Under the pieces are notes generated by a model. It was not told the origin of the DNA, made no database searches, and was given only the letters and a program-made list of their open reading frames with translations. Positions 33,991-46,314 of a stretch of 64,000 nt of DNA are shown piece by piece. The position numbers were made by a program, and so were the translations under genes. The stretch is from Aurelia coerulea (taxonomy: Eukaryota > Cnidaria > Scyphozoa > Semaeostomeae > Ulmaridae): contig CM076949.1 in assembly GCA_039566865.1 (NCBI GenBank), forward strand, positions 16,592,501-16,656,500, given 5' to 3'. The stretch's first letter is position 1, and the number at the start of each line of letters is the position of its first letter.

Positions 33991-34414
33991 ACACGTTTTT
34001 TTTATTATAAGAAACTTGGATCAGCATTTAGTACTAAAAGTTTCTTAATTTCGCATGAAAATTTCGGTGTTTTAGTAGCAAAAGTTTCTTAATTAGTTTC
34101 TTATTTTTTTGGGCCTAAAATTGCGGTATTGTTCGAAGTTGAGCCTTCTTCTCGAGAAAGGGCTTCCATTTTGCATTGACATTGTCATCAAGAAGAAGCC
34201 ATGCACATCAAGGCAAAAATTTACCAATTTTGCAGTTAAAAGTCAAGAAAAGACGAAGGCACCTTTGTTAGAGAGACATAGAATAAGAGAGACATACAGA
34301 TATAACGTTTTAGAGTTTCTTAACTGTTCTTGAGCGTAGTACTAGAGTTTCTTAAATTTTTGGTCATCGTAGTACTAGTTTCTTATAAACCAGTTTCTTA
34401 TAAAAAAAACGTGT
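33991..34414. mobile_element. 424-bp MITE with ACACGTTTTTTTTAT ends
   Basis: Left ACACGTTTTTTTTATTATAA and right TTATAAAAAAAACGTGT are inverted copies. Several AGTTTCTTA and GTACTA motifs recur inside. The flanks AAT and AAT suggest a 3-bp duplication. Confidence 0.55.
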
Positions 34415-35300
34415 AATCCGTTTTCAGCATGATTAAACAGTGCTATTGTTAATAAGAAACTCTTTTCAAGAATTCAACTAAGAACTAAACCTGTAAGAAC
34501 CTCGACTGAGAACTTGGATATTGCTCAAGAAACTTGTTTATTTTGTCTGAGAAGGTAATTCGCATACTGGCGCTGTATTCTGGTAAAACTCACGAAATGC
34601 TTGGAAAGTTACCTATCAATGAATACAACGAACATTTAAGGAGGATGCGGAGAAACTGCAAAAACCTTTGGTACCCATGATCTGCTAATTTCAACTGTTT
34701 ACTGAAAGCTAAAAGAGACTTTCAGTACTGGGTGGGAAAATTTATTGGTTTCTTGAAAACTCTTCGATTGTTGTTCTACTTGACTGATCAGCTGCCTAAA
34801 AGTTCTTAGAAAACTAACAATAATCTTGAAAAAATGCTAACAAAGAGCTTTTTGAAATAATTTTGATGGGAACGTCATTGAGCTAATTACTGCACTCAAA
34901 GAGTTCATTTTGTTGGAGAAATTTCCCTTAGCAACCAATCTCATTCTGTGAAATGATGCATCAACACAGGCGAGCAAGGTGGCTGCCACACATTATATTT
35001 TCCAATCTCGGCCTGTTCTCATCTGCAGTCCCTCTATTTTCCAGAAGCTTATTATTCACAATTTAGCGCAAACCTCAAGATCAATGTGCTTTGCACAAGT
35101 CAACTTAGAGGTCTAGTCCGAACAAAACATTGAATTCAGACTATTGCTGAGCAAATTAAAAGTCTAGGCGTACTTTTGAAGCAAAATCGGCTATGATTCA
35201 AATAAAATGCACAGAAAGTTAAAAAATGCAAGGCTTGAATTGAAAATTGATTTTAAGCAGCTACGAAAAAGTAAGTTGATAAACTTCTTGATCAAAGATG
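34415..35300. other. Non-coding stretch
   Basis: Nothing recognised. It lies in what would be the intron of the candidate minus-strand exon at 35.3-35.5 kb. Confidence 0.35.
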
Positions 35301-35310
35301 AGAGACGTAC

Positions 35311-35513
35311 CTTTCTCTCGTTGAATGCAGTTTTTCATCCAGCATTTTGAAGGCGCAGGCTCCGCGACCATGATTCGTTCTTTCCGTAGAGTGGCCGCGC
35401 GTGCTCAAACCGCTGGAGCGTTTGACCTTTGAGATGTCATACACCTCAGGAGGGCCTCCGCTGAACGACCAGCTTTGAACTCGCGTTGTTGCAAGGCTTG
35501 ATGTGGACTTCAT
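35311..35513 (-). CDS. Candidate first coding exon of an unrecognised host gene
   Basis: On the minus strand an ATG at 35513 opens 67 codons plus two bases ending at AAAG|GTACGT, a good donor. The peptide begins MKSTSSLATTRVQSWSFSGG and is Ser/Thr/Arg-rich, with no recognised domain. The exon is clearly richer in GC and CpG than its surroundings, as 5' exons often are. An in-frame stop lies just upstream of the region, and the next exon was not identified. Confidence 0.35.
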
Positions 35514-35957
35514 CACGTCCTTCACCCCATGACATAAAGGATTTTGTAAACAGGAAAATGCCCACCACCCCTATGACTTCACTACCGTGCGTCAAAAACG
35601 GATGAAAAGTGATGCAGTCCCAAGACATTCAAAAAATATCATTTTGACGACAATTGATTAGTTATTTGCCTTGTCTCTTCTTCGAAGTTATCAAAACATT
35701 CGATATTGACCCGAGAAACATCATGATAAGAAAGATGAATGATAAATCAGTGTGACTCCGCTACTGATTACTATCTTAATTCTGTTTTTCCTGAAATACG
35801 ACTATTTTACATGCAGCTCATTTGTGCCCATCCGGGTTTTATTTCAAAGTGCATCGAAAACTGAAGAAATGTCTACGCACGAGAATGATATATGCAAACT
35901 GTAATATGGAGTCTTTCTACCCTTTCTCCTACCATATTTTGTAGGTGTGCCCGTTAA

Positions 35958-36970
35958 TCCTATTTTTTGGACCGGGTTGAAACTTAGCATTTGCTAACGG
36001 GGACGTTTTTCGCACCCCTTGTTCCTTTTCCCGTGAAATTTCAAGAGAAATGTGAATGACACTTATCCCAATTTTTTCTTTGGACAATTAGCTCTACAAA
36101 TATTGCAATGGAGTTTCACTAATCACGTGGTCCTGTGCTAGGCAACCAAAAGCAATAGGAAAATGACCAAAATTGAGCTACTGGCTAAAAAGCGAACTTC
36201 ACACAGATCACAGATTAAAGGACAAGTCCGGGGTTGGAATAATTGTTCATAAAATGAAACATCACAATGTTGTGAATGGTGTGCAGTACTTTTTCCAACC
36301 TTCTCTGTCTTTTCTCTGCGAAATTGTGTATTTAAATCTGTGAAATGAGCGAAATGACGTCATTATTCATGACGTAATTTCATCCATTTCGCCTTAGATC
36401 TGAACGAGGCTGTTTTCTTATGGAACTCTCAAGTAATTTCCGACGTCACAATCGAACCTCCAAACCGAAGCTAGACATTTTATCGCGTTTTCAAAATGGT
36501 GACGACATTGGGCCTAACTTATGAAAAATTTCGTACGAATTTACAACAGAAAAAGATATCAAAACCCGGAAAAAAGCTACAAGTGATGTTTGGCAGTTGG
36601 TAAGGTTGTTTTTTGACATTAATTATAGAAACACCGGACTTGTCCTTTAACATAAAATAAAACAGGCAGAATTGTATCCCAAAGTAGCAAGTAGAAGTAG
36701 AGGAAGATATTTACACAGTAATTCTTGAATTCAAAACCAAACTCTAAGAGCAATTAGCAACTGAATAGACTAACTGAGATCTCTACTGTCATTTAGTTTC
36801 TTTGTCTAAGCTAGACTTCTAAATAGTAAAATTAGATATGCAAAGTAACCTGACACTGTAGTCACAATTCGTTATGATATATCATAATAATTCATTCAAA
36901 TTATTATGTCATAAAGATAAATGACGTGATGAATATTGAAATTTGCTGATGTCAACAAATATAAAGAACA
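35958..36970. mobile_element. Degenerate third copy of the CCCTATTTT TTAA MITE, split by another MITE
   Basis: Starting after TTAA at 35954-35957, TCCTATTTTTTGGACCGGG and later CACGTGGTCCTGTGCTAGGC match the copy at 61.0-61.3 kb. Further homology (ATGACGTGATG, CTGATGTCAACAAAT) reappears at about 36880-36965. The 36219-36646 element sits in the middle. Confidence 0.5.
36219..36646. mobile_element. 428-bp MITE, TTAA target, AGGACAAGTCCGG ends
   Basis: AGGACAAGTCCGG at the left and CCGGACTTGTCCT at the right are perfect inverted repeats, with TTAA flanking both sides (36215-36218 and 36647-36650). The interior includes AAATGACGTCATTATTCATG. No coding capacity. It is nested in an older TTAA MITE. 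Confidence 0.8.
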
Positions 36971-36999
36971 AGATAACAATCGAAACACTGCAGCGTCAT

Positions 37000-39767
37000 A
37001 CATATACTAACGGTGGCAATATTTGAAAACATTTTGTAGGGATGCAAAAAACGCCCATGGTCCAAATATGGTTAATGAAAAGCTTCCACACATTTTGCAA
37101 CGCAACCAAAGACTTTGCAAACGTTTTAAAGGAATTTTTAGTTCTAAAATAAGGCATGAGAAAAAGACCGCACAGAATATAAAAATCGTCGCATATAAAA
37201 ATCCTAAAATTGTTATCGAATGGTCTAAACAGAAGAAACATTAATAATTCCCTTTAGTGCCCTACTACGCACTGGAAAGGTAAAAGACGAGAAATTAGAG
37301 AATGCCGTGCCCATTCAAAACCAGATCAAAGGCAGCTGCTTGAACAACTTTGTGTTAATAGCCAAGTATGTGGCCTCAAGTGGGCCTCCCGACACTATAT
37401 GCTAGGAGTGGCTCCAGTCACGAACTGGTTTATAACAAATAGCTGGAGGTTATTCACTAGTTGATACGACAACCTCCCAAAGTGCTACCAATGGGTTTGT
37501 AGACATTTGTGCTATCTAGTGACTGGCCTGCAGTGTGCTATTTCATATATGGTACCCTCAAACATGGCATCAAAACACAGTGGTCTAGGCAGACATTCAC
37601 TCAGTCATGAGAAGAGAAGGCAAGCAATTCCTAGACTGGCATCTTCATCCTGGTGCTGAAAGTATGACAGGTCACTGAATGCACTGATAGATGAAATGGT
37701 GGTATCATGCCGGACGATGAGGAGAGCTTGTCTAGCACCTGAGAGGGAGAGTGCTAATTGTTTGACCTCTACTCTTTGACCTTTCATACAAGGGTTCCCA
37801 AAAAGATGGCACGACTTATTTATGTGGCTGCTCAAGAAGAGGTTTACGCTCTATTTCCCCCTGCTTGGTGCAATTGCATAGGATATGCGTCAGTTTAAAC
37901 TTTGAGACCTCGTTTTAGCTAATCTGAGAATTTTTTGCTGATTTATGGTCACAAAAGTCATAAAGTGATAACTTCAAAAACAGCACTTTCTTTGCCCTGC
38001 AAAAATACCAAAATAAAGTAAATACTGCAAGAAGAGGTTATATTGCAGCGTTGGAAAGTTTCTACAGTTTACTGTTCAAACAATAACATTGAACAGTATT
38101 TGAATGATGAAAAATGCAGCCCTACATTCTTTCAAATTTCATGTGATTTTGAGGCTTCTAGAGAACAAAAAAGGGCTGTCTTTGAAGTAACAACTTAATA
38201 GGCTTTTCCAGTAGCAACCACTTGTCCAATTTGCAAGAAATAGATCGCAAACTGACATTGACGTCTATCCTATGCCACTGTATCAAGAACAGAACAATAG
38301 AGCGTACAGAACAGTAGAGCGTACAGAACAATAGAGCGCACAGATCCTCCACAGCAGCCACACAAACTGCGCACAATTTTTTAGGACACCTTGTATAACA
38401 CATTATATGAAATACCTTCAAACATTAACCGTTCATAGCTGCAAACAGTCGCAAATTAATTATTGTTTCGTTATAACTGAGTAACGGTGGATTAATTGTT
38501 TGACACCCACTGTATAAGCTGGATTTTTGGCTGTCTTCCATACATTGTCAAGTAGATAGTACAAAGTGATTTCCACAAGGGAGACCTTATGGTCTTTTGA
38601 TAACCTCGTCAGTGATGAAATTGGTTGGTATCACCGCAACCTCGAGACTAGATACATGATCTTGGTTACAACAGAAAACAGAGCCTGTTTCTAACCTTTT
38701 TGTGCAGTTTGGAGCGATCCATGGGGCACTAGCAACTTTTACCTGACGTGGCAGCAGTAAGACAGACAGGCATCTTAAGAAAAGGGTTCATTAGTGTATT
38801 GTATGTCTCTGGACGATATCACAAGTAACAGTTAAACTTTTCAAAGGTTTTGACGATTGAAATACAGAATTGCATGTAAAGATAGCGGGTATCCCAGAGA
38901 AGAGTATACAGACTTGGTTCGGTCCAACGATATGAATTTAGCTTTAATAATCACTCTCAATAATTCTTACATAGTTAACTTGAACATAGATACCTTGTTT
39001 GTTGATATTGGTGCTTTGAGATTGGAAATACGTATTGATGTTGAAACCCCATGAGCTTTTGCCTTTAGGCCGACGCAAATTCTTGAAGCACATCGAAATA
39101 TAAAATTGAAATTTAAAGCAAATTTACAACATTTCACGTTGGGTGACTTCTAGCGAACGGAATATAATATGATCTAATATTGTTAATATTTTATCAAGGC
39201 TAGACCTATCGTTGGTTCATTCACTGAGCCTCAAGAATTTATTCAGGTCAAAAGGGCCAAGCTTCTGGTCTGGATTTGGACGCACAATTGAGCTTTTAGG
39301 ATTAATATATCTGCCCTCAAAGCACCAGTACCAACAAAAGAGGTATCTATGTTCAAGTTAACTATCGATGAACATTTTGAAAGCAAGTAGCCATTGGTTA
39401 AAGCTAAATTCACATCGCTGCATCAACTCAAATCTGCATATCTTTTCAGGACAACCGGTATGTTTTCTTACTTAGAATCTTTGGGATGAGGAAATTTATC
39501 ATCAAAGATTGAAATGGGACGAAGTTGAATCGTAACATCTACCAGGTGTCCCACAAATTCTTCCGTTTCAAAAATTACCAAAACTCGATCACGAAACTTC
39601 TCATAGAATCATCCTATTTCATCCTCTTATAGAATTCTTATTGAATCATCCTATTTCATCCTCTTGTCAATGATGCAATTATATTTAGTAATGATGGAAG
39701 GCTCGTTTTCATTGCTCGTTTTCATTCTGAGCTATACTCCTTAAGCATCTTGGCCTAACTGAGAGCC
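37000..39767. other. Long non-coding stretch
   Basis: Only short, domain-less open frames on both strands. A small tandem GAACA(A/G)TAGAGCGTACA repeat lies at about 38286-38345. Confidence 0.4.
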
Positions 39768-42700
39768 ATTCTAGTCGGTCACACAGCGATGCCCCACTGG
39801 GAAATGGTGTTCACTTTATTTGGAAATATGGTTCTAGACCAAAATTTGATGCTGAAAACGATAGTGCCGACCGATTTTTGAAAAATGGTGCCCAAAATTC
39901 CATAATGGCTACCTGAAAATTTGATATGGCTGCCATACTATTTTTCGAAAAATATACCCTTCTCGTGTAGCAAGAGTGCGGTTCAAGTAGTTTTTTATGC
40001 TTAGAACATTGATAGAAAACATATTTTGAAATTTCCGTGTTAAAATTCAAAATGGCGCCTTTAAAATCCAAAATGGCTGCCGTTTCATTAGATCCTTTGT
40101 AAAATACTCCATGTTCTAGATATGGCTCTAAATTTGTCTGGCTTTTCCTACAAAAACTGGCAACTGAAGAAGGGTTACAAAGTTACAATGTAAAAATTAT
40201 TGTCCAGGAAGAGGAACACTTTAATCTTTGATCAATTTCCAAAAAAAATAACCAAATATGTTCCCAGGGGTAATTCATTGTTCAAACCACTAGGCGCACC
40301 TCCCAAATGAGTTACGTCTTTTGTCCGAAATTCCTTACATTATGGGTTTAAGGGTTTTTAGCACTGAATTTCTTGACATTAATTTCATTTGTTAAAGAGC
40401 AGTTGTATTGTATATCTCTAAAATGAACCAAAAATTTGCGATTTTTCCGAAATGAGTGAGTCATATTGGTACAAAATTTAAATTCAGACAGGGGTTGTTT
40501 TGAAGATCTGGGTGGCAGTCAAGTTCGACATTCAGTGGGAGCAGCTCCACCCCGCCCCTCCCCTGGGAGCACGTTTGGACAAGGAAATGTTCGTGGTAAT
40601 AAACAGTAAGTGTTCACATACCCATATTTAAGTTTGAGAGACCTCTCTAGTCATCTTCTTCATATTCTGACACATCGTCTTCTGATTCTAGATTGTCACT
40701 ATCTGTGTCACTCTCCTCACCAATTGCACCTGATTGTTGCCCTCCTTCAATTCCCATCTCTTCGCTGCTCTCGATGTCATCATTGCTTTCAATTTCATCA
40801 TTCTCAGATGCCCGAAACATTTCAGAAAGGTCTTGTTGTGCAGGTAACGCACTGCCATCAAACCATTTTGGTTGCAGCCCTTCTTCCTTACTTTCCCATC
40901 CATAAGCTGTTGGGTCGAGCTGTTCATATTCAATATTCAAACAGTTCACCATGGAATGGGTGACAAGATTGGCCCTCTTGAACTTCATCCTTAGTGATTT
41001 AATGTCAGGAGGTAGCTTCTTCGTTGATGTAAGCCTTTTGTTTTTGCCCTTTCCACTGAACAACATGGAGTACCTGCTGTCACCTGGAATTTTTTCTTTT
41101 TGTGGTCTGTTGTAAACAATGTGCAAGACAAAATCAACTAGTTGCTCTTCATCAGCTTCTTGAGACTGGAGACTCAAAAGAAGGTCACACGATCTTGGAT
41201 TTTTCAAAACCTTCTTGAATATACTGAATTTCGATCTCCCAAAGAAGGGCATGGTGTAGTCACATCCTGTCAATGCGTGGAAAGCTGGCAAGGCTTCACA
41301 GATGCTCTCACCAAGAAATGCAGCAAGTGATTTTATGTCATGGTAGGTGATGCCTTGCTTTGTTGACATGACACCTTGCCTGAAGTAGAGACTACTGGTG
41401 CATCTTCTTGAAACATATAGAAGCAGTATGTATACGTCAGTATCGTCAGCTACGACACATACACCATTATGATTTGAGCTTGCATACACCGCATGAAGCG
41501 CTAATCGTTGATCAGCCTCTTTGTGACTGCTACAAAGACTTAGGACGCAATCCCATGCATCTCTTTCTTTTGCTTTGAAGAAGCATTGGTTTCCTTTGGT
41601 TACGAATATATCTTTTTCCAGCAATGATTCCTTTGAAAGTAGGTAGTCAGCCAAGATCTGAGTTAGTTGGAGTTTATTTTTTTCGTTTGTTAAAAATTTT
41701 TTCCATTCTTTGAGCTTTGGTAGTTTCTGACTGATATCAGGTATTTTCCTCTCTTTTCCTGAATCCAAGCGTCCTTTTGACAAGCACAAAGGATCCTTGT
41801 CTTAATCATCAAAAACTACATGGATGGTATTTCCAGGAAGAGCTCTGAGATGACATGCTAGCCTCTCAGCCCATGATTTGAAAGTGGGTGGATTCAAGTC
41901 ATTGATTGGTATTATCCTCACTACCCGCATTGCGTCAACAATGCAACATTCGATATCTTCTGGAGTGATTGTTGTTGCTTCTGTTGGAGAGAGGAGTTGC
42001 AGATTGTTTCTAAATAATGATTTGGAAGATCCTCTACTGTCACCTTTGTCGTTACAAAGAGACCATGGCTTGCTTGTAATCGGCCAATGCATTATTTTAC
42101 GCAGATCTAGCTTCTTGGAATCATATTCTGCCAGTATGGCTGCGAATGAGTTTTCCTTCATCTTCAGGAATAGACGCGGTCTTCTTTCTTTGCACTAGAT
42201 TCTCAAATGTAATTACCGCCTGTTTCTTAATGGGATCATGATATGAAAGCGAAGATTGCTCTATTGGTGATTGCAAAGGCAATTCGTCTGCTGCTGCAGG
42301 CTCCTCCGACACTGCAGACTCTTCGTGTGTTGCGTTCCTCTTCGTTGCTAGGGTGAAGCGCTCGACGAACTGTTTCTTTGCCTCCACTCCTCGACCTTTC
42401 GTGGATTTTACATTGTCAATCATCTCATCAGTTGCTAAAACGCCATTACAGATGTTGACCAGCGGCTGTTGAGGAGACCACAATTCAGGAATCCAAGAAT
42501 TCAGTCCTTCTACTATGCACTGGACGTCTGCTTCATCTTTTTGCATTCGCTTTGATCCCAGTTCTACATGACTTGAACTCTTTGCCTTTCTTACTTTTGT
42601 TTCCAGATGTTGTTTAAGAGCAGCCATGTAGTGATTAATTCGCATCCATCTCTCGCTTGCACCTCTGTTTTCGGTTTGTCCTGACAAACCACCTGTCTCT

Positions 42701-44377
42701 TTGGAGAATCTGTTTATTGTCATTTCTATAATCTGATCCATTGGAAGCTGAGAATGCTTTGCACTGCCAAGTGACCCGCTAAATCCACCCTCTTCGAGGT
42801 AGCTGTAGGCAGCAAGGTTTCTCTTGCTAAGTGCTCTCATATCAGCGTGAAAGTAACTCAGGTTGCGTGCATAGTTTTGTCTATTGAGAGAGAAGCACCA
42901 CGGCAAAAACACATCTATTGCTTGCAGATAGCCTTCCCAATTTCCGATACGTTGGAAATGAATAGTGTTCAACAGCAGATCAATCATTTCAATTAAAGAA
43001 TCCATCCACGCAGCCATATCTCCTGCTGTTGCTGTATTTGCCTTCATGTTAGGATGGAAAATGACCTCATTGACATTCGTTTCTGTCATATTGTTGCAGG
43101 TAGCGTCAATAGCCTCATCGAGGGTGCTATCTTCTGCTGGGTCCTCCACTGTCAAGAAAGTGCCTTTGGTGGTATCTGGAGCTTGCATCTGTCTCTGTTG
43201 TTCCTTTGTTTTCTCACTAGCAGCAAGTTTTGTTCTGAGAAGAGCTTCAAAAAGTAACTTGTAATATCTTACACCTTGCTTGACATTTGATCCCTTCATT
43301 GCAGCCTTTATTGTTCCCTCAGCGCCAACGCCTGCCTCTGAAAGGAGCTCGACAATCCCTGATCCCTTGAATCTACTATAGATTGTTCTTAGCATGCAAA
43401 TTATCACATGAAAGCCCCCCATTCGTACGATCACATTGTCAAAGTCGTTTCTTCCATCGGTTTCATATTTGAACATTACTTGCAAGACTTTGCAGTATAT
43501 AGCTTGATCAACTTCTAAGAAAATGTAGCTAAGATGTAGCTCTTTCATACATTTCACAGTTCTGTCTAAAATAGCAAGTATCACATTCATGCTGGTTGGT
43601 GATGCAGTGATTGCTGGTAAATACCCTACACTGAGTTTTCGTGATGGAGTATCTGTTGTTTTTTCTTGAAATCCACTCCAGCCAGGGATTACCTGGCTAG
43701 ATGATGATGCAGCAGACGTGTACCGGCAAAGAGCCCAACACATATTTCTCTTTGAAGATAATTCATACTCCTCATGGGTGCTATCATCTTGATTAGCAAA
43801 TGTTTTACAAGCACTTCGCTTTGAACCAATGAATTTTGGAAGTGTTTCTGGCTGTGATTTAAAAGATCGGTGGTCCTTTCTTACAAAATTATAGCTAGAC
43901 TTCAGAGATACTTGAGCTCTTTCAAGTGCAGCACTTCTGATCTTATGTTGAATAAGTATTGAATTGGTGTTGTGAGTTTCATTGTAACCACTCAGCTCCT
44001 TGTTTTTCCAATCAATGTTGCCAGCGACATGTGTAGTTGGCAGACCTCTCATGATGTTTGATGGTATTTCAGATGAACACTTTCTTCCCCATTCTGCCCA
44101 TTTATCTTCAATAAAAACAGTTTCTGTATACGAAATACCATGTCCAAGTTGATGCAAGGTATTTACTACTCCACTAGATCCAGTTTTTCGATGCATTGTC
44201 AATGAAAGTAACGCTTGGTCAAGAGATGGCTTTGCATTTGGCATGAGAGATTCAATATTCTGAGCCAGCTGCATGATTTTACTTGCTTTTGATTTAGGCA
44301 GAGATACCAAACCGTTATCGTTTAGAGTGGCATTTGGTTGGACTATCCACGCGAGTAGGTTGTGAAGGTGAGTATCA

Positions 44378-45796
44378 GGGCAACTTCTTTCCCTTGTTGA
44401 AAGCTTTCTGAAGAATAGGAAGCAACGAACTGTGCTGAATGGTCAGTGTTCTGGTTGGGGAGATATATCAGCTGGAGTGCCACAGGGTTCCATTTTAGGT
44501 CCCTTATTCTTCCTTGTTTACATAAATGATCTAACTGTAGACTTGAAGTGTAATGTTAAGCTTTTTGCTGATGATACATCGCTTTTTACGATCGTGCAAG
44601 ATCCAAATACAGCTGCCAGTGATATGAATCACGACTTGGAGTTAATAAAAAAGTGGGCTCATGACTGGAGGATGTCATTCAATCCTGATGCGCGAAAGCA
44701 AGCTGTTGAAGTAATATTTTCAAGGAAAAACAAGGCAGTTGATCATCCAGTAATCGTCTTTAATAACACACCTGTGAAGGTAGTAGATGAACATAAGCAC
44801 CTGGGAATGTTCCTTGACTCAAAACTCTCGTTCTCCACTCATATCAAAGAAGTTATCTCTAAAACAAGGAAGGGCATTGGCATGCTGAAGTATCTCTCCA
44901 AATATCTGCCCAGGCATACCTTAAACGAATTATACAAGCTGTATGTTCGACCACATTTAGATTATGGGGATGTCATTTACCACAGTCCTGCAAAAGTATG
45001 CGAATTTAGTCATAGCGTCATTTTGCCGAACCAAATGGAAAAGTTAGAATCCGTTCAATATTCTGCTGCTCTAGCAGTATCCGGCGCATGGAGGGGGACA
45101 TCACGAGAGAAGGTATACGCTGAGCTTGGTTGGGAATCGCTAAGTCTACGAAGGTGGAGTAGACGACTTACTCTGTTTTACAAATTCATAAATAATCTGA
45201 CTCCTGGGTATACTAAAGATCCAATCCCACCACTTCGGCAGTCGCAATATTCTTTTCGCAACCAGGATGTGGTCGGACGAATAGTGACAAGGACAGAAAA
45301 ATTTCAATCTAGTTTTTATCCAAATTGCTTAACTGAATGGAACAATCTGGATCCCGAGATTAGACTTGCACCCTCAGTTGCTGTTTTTAAGAAAAAGCTA
45401 CTCGCGATAATCCGCCCCCCTGCAAAACCCGTTTTTGGTATTCACGACCCAATCGGCCTATCCCATCTTACTCAACTTAGGGTTGGTCTCAGTAAACTGA
45501 ACTTGCATAAATTCCAACACAATTTCAGGGATACCTTAGATCCAATGTGCCCTTCGAATGATGGCATTGAGGATACTGAACACTTCTTGTTGCTCTGCCC
45601 CTCGTTTGATTTGCAACGAAGAGATCTTCTCGCTGGAGTTTCGGCAATATTACGACCATTCGGACATAACAACCTTTCAAATAAGGTCCTGACGCAATAT
45701 TTACTGTATGGCAATAAAGACCTATCTATTGATCTTAACAGAAAGATTCTCGAGTTGACCTTAGCTTTCATCCACAACACCGGTCGGTTTGATTGA
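44378..45796 (+). pseudogene. LINE ORF2, C-terminal part with reverse-transcriptase core
   Basis: The open frame is uninterrupted for 472 codons. RT motifs run in order: WGDISAGVPQGSILGPLFFL, FADDTSLF (the YADD box, with Phe), MSFNPD and HKHLGMFLDSKLSFSTHIKE. The thumb and C-terminal part follow, with LRVGLSKLNLHKFQHNFRDT and a CPSNDGIEDTEHFLLLCP Cys/His cluster, ending at a natural stop. The protein lacks the endonuclease and the front of the RT because of 5' truncation, so it cannot act by itself. The absence of internal stops indicates a recent insertion. Confidence 0.85.
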
Positions 45797-46314
45797 GGTC
45801 ATTTTAATCTTTGTTATACGCCAAGTAACCATCAAGTCCCTTTACCTTTTTTTTTCGTCTTCTGTTTCTTCTTTCATTTAGAATAGTTACGTTGCATTAT
45901 TTTATTTAATGGAAATGAACGATTGCGGAAAAGACAGTGGTATAATATTCCAACAAAAACCCTGGCTTTCTGCATTTAATTCATCGATCAAATTGACATA
46001 ATTCGGTAGGAAGCAGGGAAATTGTTCTGAAACTCCTTTCCCACAGTCTTTATGCCGCAAACGTTCATTGTAATTGATTTAGGTTGTAGTTAGCGTATAG
46101 TAATTAGTTTACAAGTATTCTTTGTTTTCTTTTTGTGCGTTGTCCTAGTAGTGTTCATTGTTTTTTGTTATATGTAAGAACATGGGGTAGCCATGCCATT
46201 TTGCTCCTCACGTTATTGTCCCTGTAGTGTTGTGCAGCTGTATAGTATTAATATGTAGAGTAGGTAAACATGTATTGTAAGAATTTTATATGGATAAAAA
46301 AAAAAAAAAAAAAA
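44378..46314 (+). mobile_element. 5'-truncated CR1/Jockey-like LINE inserted in the Academ-like gene
   Basis: The insertion is flanked by AGTATCA on both sides (44371-44377 and 46315-46321) and ends in about 20 A residues (46296-46315). These are the marks of target-primed reverse transcription. Removing it rejoins the interrupted reading frame exactly (...VVDT then HLHNLL). The inserted sequence starts within the RT domain and includes the whole downstream ORF and a 3' untranslated region of about 500 bp. Confidence 0.9.

Noticed and set aside
40610..40963. Plus-strand 117-codon frame rich in His, Leu and Ser
   Set aside because: Shadow of the acidic C-terminus of the nuclease gene on the minus strand.
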